The translations under genes were made by a program, and so were the position numbers. DNA of 64,000 nt from Chroicocephalus ridibundus (Eukaryota > Chordata > Aves > Charadriiformes > Laridae): positions 49,191,313 to 49,255,312 of the forward strand of contig NC_086285.1 in assembly GCF_963924245.1 (NCBI RefSeq), given 5' to 3'. Below, piece after piece: positions 35,648 through 46,212 of this stretch; the first letter of the stretch is position 1; each line of letters opens with the position of its first letter. The notes beneath the pieces were generated by a model that worked only from the letters and a program-made list of their open reading frames with translations, ran no database searches and was not told the origin of the DNA.

Positions 35648-36714
35648 ACGTTCCCTTGGTACATAACAGGAGAAAAGATGCCGAAATTAAAGTCACATAT
35701 ATTAATATTGATTAAGAAATAAGCAAATTCTTCTAGAATTTGATCTGCCTTTCATTATGTGCACTTGATCTTCCATTTTCAAACAGGGCATAGTTACATT
35801 CTGAAAAATCACAGCCTTGAACTCCACCAAACCACAACTACAGATTATATATTATTATATATAATTTTGGAAATCTGTCTGGAATACACCATAAAGCAAG
35901 AATAAAAGAAAAATTGTAAGGACATTTGTATTTGTCAGCGTCTCTCCAGACAGAGCCCTGAGGATATGATATTCTTAGAATAAAGCTTTCATTTCACAGC
36001 GCATCAGTGGGAAAATTAACAAGCTCTCCTCGTACTGTTCCATAATTCATTTTCTTTGTTTTAGATATTGAGCTGAGCCGGTACAGTAACTTAAATAGAT
36101 AGGGGAGATTTTAAACACAGGTTTGGATTCTGGATGGTTTGGGTTGTTTAGTTTTGTTTCGCTTTTTTCCTTCCTTATCCTGCAACTTCCTGGTATCTAA
36201 ATAAGAAGTTGCCTCAATTTATTTTAGCACTTGCCTTTTAAATGGAAAGTGCCAAATACTGTTATAATGATTTAAAATACATCAGAGCAGGCTCACTTCA
36301 GTTGTAGTGCAAGGGGTGTAAACTGCATCTCCTACAGCACCGGGAGCGATGTTCATTCCACCAAGGAAGGAGTCTGCTCATCTCCAGCAGCAGCAATCGG
36401 AGACCAAGATACCAGAAAGCTCAGAGAAAAGTTCCTTGGGGTGAGATCAGCTGCCACCTGTGCTCCAACTGAACCTCAGTTAACAAGAGGCAATTGCCTT
36501 AAAATGAGAGCAATTTTTTGCTGCTGTTTTCTGGAAATACGAAGTTACATTTCTGCATGAAATCACACAAACACTTCTGAAGCAAAAGTGATGTTCTTGA
36601 CTCTATTTTCTATCACAAAGCTCCCTCTGTCCTTAGGAGTCCTGGGACCCCAGAAACATAAAGAAAAGGCCATAGCAAAGTTAACTTTTCTCACTGAGAA
36701 AACTCCCTGCTTGT

Positions 36715-36876
36715 ACAGCAAAAACATCAAAACTGTGAGCAAAATATCATCCGTCTCCTCCAGTTCTGCTCATTCGGGTGTTGGACAAAAAGCTTGAACA
36801 GCAAAAATATCAAAACTTTGAGAAAAATACCATCCATCTCCTCCGGTTCTGCTCATTCAGGTGTTGGGCAAAAAGC
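36715..36876 (+). repeat. 83-bp tandem duplication, two copies
   Basis: Unit one (36715-36793) and unit two (36798-36876) both run from acagcaaaaa through gtgttggrcaaaaagc, at a period of 83 bp. About eight differences separate them, so the duplication is older than the 48-bp one at 6.3 kb. The period is not a multiple of three, so a frame reading one copy is shifted in the next, which argues against coding use. Confidence 0.92.
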
Positions 36877-37357
36877 AACGCCGCAGCAGCAAACTACAGT
36901 TTGGATGTGTAAATATGTGTGTATAATAGCTGGACAGAGAGTGGTGAAGGTGCTCTGGTCAGCCAGCTCCGACACGGCTTCAGTAATGTCACTGACAGCC
37001 CCCCCGCAACCTGCACAGGAGCAGAGACCAGCGTGCGGCTTCTCTCAAATATCCCCAGCAAAGTGCTTGCCCACTTGCCAACGAAAACCACTCTTGTGTG
37101 CTTAGGAAAAGGTTGCCTACGTCCTTCTCCCTTCAACAAAAAAATTAAATTCTGGGGGAAAACGTGGTATGCCTGGTACAAAGTAGCCTACTGGGGACTT
37201 GTGCAACTTCGGCTTGCTTCTACCTGATCATTTCCTTTGGCTATGCCTGTGCAGCGTTTAAGAAAATTGAACCCCCCAAAAGTACCATTCTGTCCATCTC
37301 AGCTACGCTGAGCCAGAAGGAGGACACAGTTTGAGACGCCACCTCTCATGTTTAGAG

Positions 37358-37807
37358 CTACTAAGCTGGTGAGGGGTCTGGAGACCAGGTCATATGAGGA
37401 GAGGCTGAGGGAGCTGGGCATGTTTAGCTTGGAGGAGGCTGAGGGGAGACCTCATTGCCCTCTACAACTACCTGAAAGGAGGTTGGAGAGAGATGGGTGT
37501 TGGCCTCTTCTCCCAGGTGAACAATGACAGGACCAGAGGAAATGGTCTGAAGTTGCGGCCGGGGAGGTTTAGATTAGATATTAGGAAGAATTACTTTACT
37601 GAAAGAGTGGTCAGGCACTGGAACAGCCTGCCCAGGGAGGTGCTTGAGTCACCATCCCTAGAGGTATTTAAGAAACATCTAGATGTGGCACTTCAGGGCA
37701 TGCTCTAGTGACAGAGATTGTAGGGGTTTTTTAGTGTGTGTATGGTTGGACTCGATGATCTCAAAGGTCCTTTCCAACCATGAAGATTCTATGATTCTAT
37801 GATTCTA
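37358..37807 (+). mobile_element. CR1 LINE 3' end, about 450 bp
   Basis: It starts in the ORF2 region (aagctggtgaggggtctgga, then gaggagaggctgagggagct) and includes the C-terminal coding end (NDRTRGNGLKLRPGRFRLDIRKNYF, shortened here to the motif RTRGNGLKLRPGRFRLDIR). It ends with tggttggactcgatgatctc, the 3' UTR, and three tail units of gattctat. A 71-codon open stretch (37493-37708) ends at TAG, the likely natural ORF2 stop. Its 3' UTR differs from the 10/57/61 kb group, so it belongs to another CR1 subfamily. Confidence 0.96.
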
Positions 37808-39084
37808 AATAATGCGAGTCCAAAACAGAAAAATCACTTCATGCTTTTAAATGGTCTGGCAGCTGAGGGGAGCCTGTTGATCGAGATGCCCTCATCACCC
37901 CTATGGAAAATATTGTTAGTAGCAGTGAAGACTGGGGCCAAACGTACAGAAAATCTCCTTGTTATGAACAAAAGTAGAGTCGCAATTGAGACAGATGACA
38001 AAATCAAATATGTTCTTTGGGCATCTGTAGTAGCAAAGCCACCCCTGTTCCCCACAGATAACCTCAAAGACTTCCTTGCTGCATTCGCTTTTCCATCTGT
38101 TTGCAGTCAGCAGTACCTCCCAGTGCGAGGCCGCTGGGTTTATAAAATGGGAATCTGAAACTGGCTGAAGCCGGTGTCACTGTGATGTGGGGAAATGCAT
38201 TCAGCTGGCAGTTTTCAATAAGAAGTGATGCTATCTGGTCCAGAGATAGCTCTTTCCATGTGCCCATCTACACAGTGGCTGGAGGACTGTGGCATTATTG
38301 CAACACAAACAATAGTGGGGGCAGCGCATAGTGACAACATATTCTTCCCTAGAATAAGCTTCCTCCTTATCGCAGACAGTAATAGCACTGTATTATTCTG
38401 GCTTTAGAAAGAGATGAGTCTGTTTTTGCAAAAAAGCAAGCGCCCCCAGTTCCCATTGATTTCTGGCAATAGCCAACGTTGTTCAATGCTCTGTAAGAGT
38501 GAAGCTCTGTGGGAGTGATACTAAGGGAGGATAAGGGTGCTCTGACGATGTCAACCTTCTTAGATGTATGGCTATGATACTCCTTGTCCAGAGGGTCATT
38601 ACCACGATTGTGACCCCAGTCCATGACGGGGTCTGCTGTAGGGTGGAAGATCTGGTTCTTCTCCATGCTATCTACAACTAACGAGGATGCCTGCATCAAA
38701 CTGTAGTGAACATTTCTTACTCTGTAGCAGAGTATAGCAGGAGAGACAATATACTCTGCAGTTCGGTACCTGTGCTGATATAGCTGGGCATACTTTAAAT
38801 ACTTGTATAAATGTCTTGGAACCCTACAAAATTACTAAAAACAGTGGGCTCCAAAAGTTAAAGAAAGATCAAGAAAAAATGCCGTACTGCATTTTTCTGG
38901 CTCAATGAATCTGCTTCATGCCACAATCACAACTAGCCATGGACCAGCAGCAGTGTTTCCTTTGATGTGTATAAAATGTATTTTTAATTTCACTAGGCTG
39001 CTACTCACTCTCATTCGAAAGGGTATTTGAAAGGGTAACTGGGAATGGCTAGGTTGCCTTCTCTGCGCTTTTCATTGTTTTACT
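37808..39084. other. Unique non-coding sequence
   Basis: Directly downstream of the CR1 tail. I recognise nothing in it beyond single-copy sequence. Confidence 0.5.
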
Positions 39085-39255
39085 ACCTCTGTCATGTCAC
39101 CTCTTATTTTTCTCCTGTGTAAAATACAGTCTGAACCTTCTGAATCCTTCCTCACAGAGACCTTTCCATGTCTCTGAACATTATCATCACCTTCTAGACC
39201 TCCCTCCGGCTGCTATAACTTTTTTTACAGACCTGAACAAGGGTATTGAAGCCAG
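39085..39255 (-). repeat. Ancient CR1/L3-like LINE fragment
   Basis: On the plus strand it reads as a decayed reverse complement of a CR1-type ORF2 end: tgtcatgtcacctcttattt (for atgtcacccctcagtcttct), aaccttctgaatccttcctc, then tttccatgtctctgaacatt and accttctagacctccctccg. The order matches the family, but identity is low, so it is much older than the other CR1 copies. Confidence 0.65.
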
Positions 39256-42200
39256 GCATGTCCCTGCATTTACAAAAGCCATTATAGTGTTTCTGATTAC
39301 AAAATATTTATTGCAACATCTACTATGTGGACATGCTACAAAGCCACTTTTCTGCCTCTGCTGGAAGAGCTTCACACTCTACCAGCAACCTTGTTTAAAC
39401 GGGGGCTATGGGGACTGCCAGCTATTTCCGAGCAGAAGAGATGACAGCACCTCGAGGCATCCGTGAGCTGCTTGCTGGGATCTTCCCTGTTAGTGAGTGG
39501 ATCTTGCTCAGTGCCGGCTTCTCACTCAGGGCTTTGTGTTCCCTCCACCAGATGGACATTGGCAGATGGCAACACCATTTTGCTGTTTAATTATTTAAAA
39601 TGCTGCATGCAAATCAACCTTTGGCATTCAACGATAGAACAGGGTGTTTGTGGTCGATATCCCATCTTTGATAGGCTGCTTCGTATTTCCTTCTTTATAA
39701 GGCTGTAGAGATGATTCTGGTTTGCGGTACTTAAACATGTACCCTATTCTTTCTGTGGGCCTCCCATGCAGGGGGCTGCATGATTGCTGTTGTGCAGTGG
39801 GCCTACCTGACAGGCAGTATCTAACTGTCAACCAAAGGGACAGTCCCCAGTCTTCATTCGTGTGAATAGTCCCTTCAACTTCAACCACTGAGGGAAAGAA
39901 ATCTGTCTTTTCAAGGAAGGCAGGGCACAATTTTTAGTAGTAGAGTTTATTAAAAATGGTTGATGTTTGAAGCTGTTGGAAGAGTTGGAAATGATGCCAG
40001 TGTGTCACTGACTGAGGACTGAAGGTTGTCCATCCTGGTTCTCAGGACCAGCTTCAGTAGGATCGGAGGGACAAGTCTGGGCTGTAAAGCAGAACCAGCC
40101 TCTAGCAGGAGGAAAAGAGGTTGCCATCAATACTGTCAGTGACGTGCTTTGATTTTCTCAGTGCACTCAATCAAGTTGCTATTTTTACAGACTTTTTGGA
40201 AGAGTTTCCCTCATTTTCATCTGGTCACCACCTACTGGCTTTAAGTTTTTGCCAGTTAAAAACTTATTATAAGCCATTTGCCTGCCTGGGTTGAGGGTTT
40301 TGTGGGACTGCAGAATGTAACATGACAACTGAGCCCATAAAACATCAGTTCCCAAGCTGTTCCATGGGCCATGACAGTCCACACAGGGTCATGACCCAAC
40401 CTCTTTTTTGAGATCCTCCATAAAATAGAACACTGCCTTCAAAATCGCTCTTTTGTCCTTGTCCCTCGTATCCTGTGTGACTGGGCCAAGACTTCTTGGT
40501 GTCTGGTCACATGTGCATCTGTTTGTACATCATCAAAAAAGGCACTTGGACTTGCAAGGGTCTGGGTACAAACCTTGTCAGGGGAGCAGAGCTGACAGAA
40601 ACTGGCTCAGCCAGTAGAAGACTGTTTTGCAAGCTGCATTGGTGCTCACACCAGTGCAGCTTTTAAGAAAAATCAGAGGACATTTCTTATGCCATTGGCC
40701 ATGCTATGAGCTGCTCCCAGTGGCTGGGTCTCGGCAGAGGTGGCTCTGCATGGGATGGCTCAGATCCTCATAGTGAAGAACCAGGATCTTTGGGTTAGGG
40801 AAGGAAGAGTGATTGGGCAAACGGGACGAGAGAAGCATTTCAAAGCACCACATCCTGCTAATTGGCCAACCATCCAGTGAGGAATAATATGAGGCGATGA
40901 TAATGTGCTATTAGAGTTGTGAAAGGAGCCCCACAAAACAGCTGTTATGACAAACACAGCACAAGCAGAACAGCAGAACCCAAGTTAACCTGTAGATTAG
41001 TTTAAAAAGAAAAGCAGCAACAACAAACCCATTAATACAACTTAGTGAGATAATAGCTACCCCAAGCTGCACTGATTAGAAACAATTGGCAGAGCCTGGG
41101 ATATAAGGAATCACTTCCTGCAGCAATTTCCTTTTATTAAAAAAACATTTAAGCATTTATAAGCTTTTAATTTCTGATTTCTAACTCTGGATCTTATTTT
41201 TAGCTCTGTGTTCCCCTCGAAGACACTGTTCAGTCTGGCTGAATGCACAGCCTGGCCAGGAGGAATCTGGTCAGAATACAGATGTTTGCCATCCCAGCAT
41301 CACTGCAGAGGGTATCACCCAGAAGACGTTGCTGAAATTTTCTTGAAGCCAGAAAATTCGTACAGCTGTTTGGCAAACCACCTAGCTTTCCAACCAAGGC
41401 ACAGCAAGAGCGGTTCAAATGCCTAGGTGTGAAAGTGCAGTCCAACACAAATGCAGCTACATAAATGTAGCACCCTGATTTCCAATACAATTGGAAGCTG
41501 TTAAATCTCCAAGATCCACAGAAATCCAAACCATCACGGAAATAAGACTCAAAACCACCTTAAATGAAGGCCTGGTATTTCTTCCCTGTTAGGGCTATCA
41601 TTGGTGATTGTAAGTTTGCTTTTTTGTTTGTTTGCTTGTTTCACAGTACACTGGTGCAACAAAGGGATGAAAAAAGGGTTTTGTTTCTGAAATAGCTGAA
41701 ATGAATTTTTAGTTCTGTTTTGTTTTCTCATGTGGGAAAAAAGAAAAAATGTGATTTGGGTCAAAATTTGGGTCAAATGTTTAGCTCAACTAAAAATAAA
41801 ATGTTTTCATGGTAGCAACAGTGGGCTACATTTATTTTGATTTAAGTAGACTTCTAACCTAAGCACGAGCTTGAAACAAAATAATTAAATATCTCGTTTT
41901 GCCAGTATGGAGGAAAGACTGAAGCTTTTCTGCTTTTCCTTCTTTTTTCAGAGAGAAAGGAACTGAAACACATGACACAGTTGCCCAAATGTTTTTGACC
42001 AAGCTTTGATTTTTTTGTTATCCTGGAATAAAGTGAAGGGAAACATTTGCCCAGCTTTGACTTTCAGACTTTGGCAAAGAACTGGGGCCCATACTCCCGC
42101 TTTCCTGCACTGATTGTCTCCTGTGGGTTCTCTCTCCAAAAGGGAAGTCTTTGGAGAGCAACATCGGCACGGGATGAGGTGTGCAATCCTCTACAAATGG

Positions 42201-42861
42201 GACTCCTACAAAAACAGACACCTCTCCGCCTGCCCCGACCTTCCAGCTGGGTCCTGCCTGGGGACAGAGGCTTGGGTAGAGAAAGGGAAGAAAGAAAGGG
42301 CTGCCGGGACAAGGTGGTAGCGCTTAGAAGGGACAGAGGAGCATCCTCTGGAGTGCCTGTATAACCCGGTGGTCCATGCACCTACTACAGTAGCATCACG
42401 CTCGCTCTGCCTTTTTGGTGACATGGCTAAGGAGGGTTTCCACTGACCATGCAGTAGTGGGGGGCGAGAGCGATCAGCCAGCAGGACCTTCCTCTACCAC
42501 GATTAGGGCTCTGCTCCACCTGCATCTGTGTCCTCCTCTGAGGAGGTCCTGGACCTCCTCCCTTGTTCTCTCCTAGCAGGGAGCAGAGGGCAAAGTATGC
42601 CTTAGGTAAGAGAGGCCCAGCCATAAGCACTGAGTTATAAATAAGCACCTGGCTATACTAAAAAGCATCATAGGAAGCGTAGCCCCGCTGTAAGGCTGGA
42701 GAAGAAAGCAGAGACCACAAAGCACACAAACACAGCTCCTGGATAGTGCTGGAACAGCGTTGCCAGCTCACTCTTTTCAGGGTGCATGTTTCTCCAAAGA
42801 AAAGCTAATTTTTTTTCTAGTCAAAGACGACCTTTTCCTTGTGTAAAATTTTGTCATAACT

Positions 42862-42914
42862 TTTAAAAAAAAAGCTGATTTGGTATCTTTAAAAAAAAAA
42901 GTTGATTTGATGTC
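42862..42914 (+). repeat. 26/27-bp tandem duplication
   Basis: tttaaaaaaaaagctgattt-ggtatc (42862-42887) is followed immediately by a near copy, tttaaaaaaaaaagttgatt-tgatgtc (42888-42914). The A runs make it prone to replication slippage. Confidence 0.8.
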
Positions 42915-43522
42915 TATTAGGACAGACAATTTTAGCTAGCCTACTTTAGCTCTAGCTGCCTCTCCTACCTCTCAGATCAGTGTCATTTAGAGAGGGAGCT
43001 TATACGTGCAGTAAAGAAGGGAATGAGGAGTTTAGTAACTCGTTTATTTTAATGGCAACTGCATGACACTGTTCCCATCTTTGCAATCATAACTGGTCTG
43101 CTTTTCCAATGTGTGTGCCCAATTATAACTTGCAAGGAGCCATGTATCTCATAAAGAATTTAGTTAATTTTCAATATTTTCCAAAGTCCTGTAAATGAAC
43201 AATGCACTTTTTACAGGTCTTTCATCAAGGAGTTAATAACCAGATGAAGGTTCTCTTTTCATCAGTTCCTAAGTGATGCTCCATTTGATTGAAGAAGATC
43301 AAAAATGATGATCAGAAAATAAAAAGGAAGTTTTAAAGGCAGCCTTTGTACAACACTTTAACTGTCTCATTCCTGTTATTTCAGAAGTATCGCTAGGTTT
43401 CTTTCAGGCTTGGAAAAAAAAAAAAAGTATAAAATTCTTGTGAATTGACAGTACTTGCCTTCCTCTTACTTTGATTTTAGAAACCCTTGTGTTAATGGTG
43501 GGCAACATCCTCTTGCACCTGG

Positions 43523-43606
43523 CTATACTATATATAAAATATATATATAGTATATATACTATATATATATTATATACTATATATATACACACACACTATA
43601 TATAAC
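43523..43606. repeat. (TA)n-rich microsatellite
   Basis: About 84 bp of interrupted TA, TATAC and TATAG units with a short CA segment (acacacac) near the end. Several parts are self-complementary and could form cruciforms. Open frames across it give Tyr/Ile strings, an artefact. Confidence 0.92.
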
Positions 43607-44449
43607 AGATTCTGATATTGTCTATTATAGTGTCTGTGGTCCTAATCTTGCATCCTACCCCACGACAGCCTGCATGGTGTTGTCCCACAGTGACCCTGTC
43701 CCTGTCCCTGAGCAGCTGCCCCATCCCTGGGGGCTGGGGTGGAGGTACCTTCAGGGGCTCTGCAGGCCAGGGGAGGTGCGGGGAGAAGACAGCCCTTCTG
43801 CAGGAGGTCTTTTATCTTTAGTGTAGGAGAAGAATGTCGTCCTGCTGCGTCTAGTTTTACCTGAAAACTTCCTCTTTTCTTTAATTGTCTCTTGAAAGAC
43901 CTCTGTATAAATTTTCTCTCCCCAGCTCATTTTTCCTTTTTCCATTTGCTGAGCCCTGATTTACTGCTTTTAATTAGAAATAGGCAAATTCTCTGTGAAG
44001 ATGTGAGATGCTGCTTCCCTGAAAGCAGCTCAAACATGTAACTGTGCTCTGCCGAGCTCTTTGCAGCACAACTTCATCCTTCATGTCCCCTCTGCCCCTG
44101 TCCCCTCTCTCCTGTGACCCAGCTGCCTCCTGCACACACTCCCCTCTCCTGTCCCTCCATTAACCAGAGTTCCACCCCCTTTCTGCTCCCTTCTCTCACT
44201 GCAGCATCCATAGAAAAAAACCCAGTATAATCCTCCTGTTAACACCAAAAGAAGCTCCTTCTCTGAAGTTTCCTGCAGTGGTTAAATGTTGGTTCCCTGC
44301 CCCTTGGCGGTGTTTTGCGTCAAAATGGGTCATTAATGAGCAGCTGTTAATAACAAGTGTTTGATGCAAGCTGGTGTAGCTCATCGAGACCCTGGACACT
44401 GTCATCCAAACATCCAAATGATATTTTCTATACTGACAGAGACATAGCC

Positions 44450-44600
44450 CTGCCTCTCTGTTGCAGAGAGGGAAACTGAGGCACAGCAGGCTTGAATCTT
44501 TCCCCTGAAGTGAGCACTTGCATTGAAGTGTGATGTCAGTCCAGGAGCAATTTGGGTTTCCAGTACTCAGTACTTCATAGCTTCTAATCATCCTGCATAG
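44450..44600 (-). repeat. MIR-type SINE fragment
   Basis: gcagagagggaaactgaggcacagcagg is close to the reverse-complement MIR core (acagatgaggaaactgaggcacagag). Decayed sequence follows that could be the tRNA-related head (ccaggagcaatttgggtttc, then ttctaatcatcctgcatagt for a tctaaccactatgct-like region). Confidence 0.6.
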
Positions 44601-45017
44601 TGAAGCCTGCAGAGAATCAGAAAACGTTACATTTAATTTTGGACTGAGTTTAATGAAGCACTGGGCTTTAGGAGAAGCACTGTATTTTCAGGCAAGCTCA
44701 GAGCACTCAAAAAGGGCACATTTTATTGCAGGTGCTTTGCACAACCTTTGTCGGGATTAAATATGATGGAAAGGGGATAGCTAAATATGGATTGAAACTA
44801 CCACACTTTTTACAAAATGCTTGATCCCACAGTTCTGAGGATCAGTTATCTTAAAATCTGATTCTTAAAATCAGTTGTCTTTTCAGCAGGATGTATAAAT
44901 AAATCAGCAGAAGAGCCAGTTAATGACTCACTGTTGTAAATTAAATGGAATTTGTTATGAATATGATTCATTGAAACTTTCCTAACAAATCAATTTGTTT
45001 TAATCATACTGTAATTC

Positions 45018-45180
45018 AATAATAATATTTAGCATTTATATGGTGCTTTCAATAGCTCATGAAACTTGCCAGGCATTAATTGTCTGCATTTCACAACAAT
45101 ATAGTGAGCTGCTGAGTTGGGCTGTCTCTCCTTTACAGGTGAGAATGCTGACGCCCAAAGAGCTTGAGGAAACGTTTCAG
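45018..45180 (-). repeat. MIR-type SINE
   Basis: It starts with the reverse-complement 3' end (aataatatttagcatttata, then tggtgctttc) and continues through gccaggcattaattgtctgc and cctttacaggtgagaatgct, which stands for cattttacagatgaggaaact. It ends in decayed core sequence (gcccaaagagcttgagg). The arrangement fits a minus-strand MIR some 400 bp from the previous one in the same orientation. Confidence 0.65.
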
Positions 45181-46145
45181 CCTGTTGAAAGTGTTTGCAT
45201 TTCTCTGTTTTACCTTTTTTGGTATCCGCCCTCAGACACGGTGCACAGCGGTGACTCAGAGCTGTGAGCATCTGTGGCGGTGGGGCAGTGCTGGGGAAGG
45301 TTTGGTCTGTCGTGGTAGAGCCGGCATTTAAAAATCACAGCCCGTTCCAGAGCTTGACATCCACTGTCTGGAAAGCTTTCCTCCTCCCCTTCCCAACTAC
45401 GATCCTTCTCTCTGCTTTTCCCCCATTCAAAGGCTGAGCTCCAGAAAACCTCTATCCCGGTGTCCACACCCAGGGACTGTCCCCCTTCCTGCACTCCATG
45501 GACAAGCCCTGCTCTGGCCCTGACCCATCCTCCTTGGCCCCACTTGAGGGATCAGTTCATGTATTTCTTCAGCAGCTCACACCTGTCCAGCTGCTGTCAA
45601 CTTCAGCTTGAGCTGCTCATAAAACGGATCCTACAGAAAAATTAAGCATTACAAACCACATAAAAGAGGTTCAGAAATAAGGCCTCCGCTTTCAGGTAGC
45701 CTGTGACTAAAAGATGGATGCCATACAGGGTTTTTAAAAGCACAGAAACAGAATTGGTACCCGATTGCTACTAACATCAGCAGGACATGGTCTGATTCAG
45801 TAGTGTGAAAATCCCGCAAGGAACACTGGCTTCTCTAGGACCTACTAAACTCTACTTTAAGCAAGGTGACCTAGCCTTAGAGCGAGCTACTCCTTGATGT
45901 GGAGGCAAGATTAAGATACACTTTGTCTCATGCCCATCTTCCATGTTCACCTATGAGATGGTGTTATGAGAGGCAGCTAGTGGAGTGTTAGTTGCTTACC
46001 CCTGTTTAAACCTGCTTATGGATCTCTACATCCCACGGTACCTTACGAAGAAGAAGGACATGTGAAGATGGCATATAGGGATCTGTAGTTTGCGTTTCTG
46101 TCTAGTACTGTGCAGTGCTGTAAGCCTAGAAGGTCTGTAATGCTC
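45181..46145. other. Unique non-coding sequence
   Basis: I recognise nothing here. Short overlapping open frames only. Confidence 0.5.
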
Positions 46146-46212
46146 CAGCTACTGTATCCTGAACACACTTGATCTCAGCTATTCTTTGAAATTAAGCAGG
46201 ATGTGGTTGTTC
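46146..46212 (+). repeat. Second 5S rRNA-derived fragment
   Basis: cctgaacacacttgatctca, then gctattctttgaaattaagc, then aggatgtggttg parallels 5S rRNA cctgaacgcgcccgatctcg, tctgatctcggaagctaagc, aggg...tgg. The match starts near the 5S 5' third and is lost downstream, so this is a decayed 5S pseudogene or the head of a 5S-derived SINE. Confidence 0.6.

Larger units (their letters stand above)
32391..36714. other. Unique sequence with two SINE/LINE tails
   Basis: AT-richer single-copy DNA. It contains the two short tail fragments listed separately and an exon-like ATG-to-donor stretch (34150-34191) treated under findings. No gene is recognised. Confidence 0.5.
39256..44449. other. Unique non-coding sequence with simple repeats
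   Basis: No gene is recognised. A TTTG-rich run lies at about 41618-41645, a CTCF-like ccaccagatggaca phrase near 39547, and a pyrimidine-rich stretch at about 44070-44200. Open frames at 42.0-42.4 kb overlap on both strands in a GC-richer patch and look like chance. Confidence 0.5.

Noticed and set aside
36588..37105. Two adjacent open frames with a repeated SKNIKT...SAHSGVGQKA peptide
   Set aside because: The repeated peptide comes from the 83-bp tandem duplication; the units fall in different phases, so this is not a repeat protein.
39540..39575. CTCF binding site (ccaccagatggaca)
   Set aside because: Only a partial match to the CTCF core and lacking the usual GGC-rich end; too weak to call from sequence.
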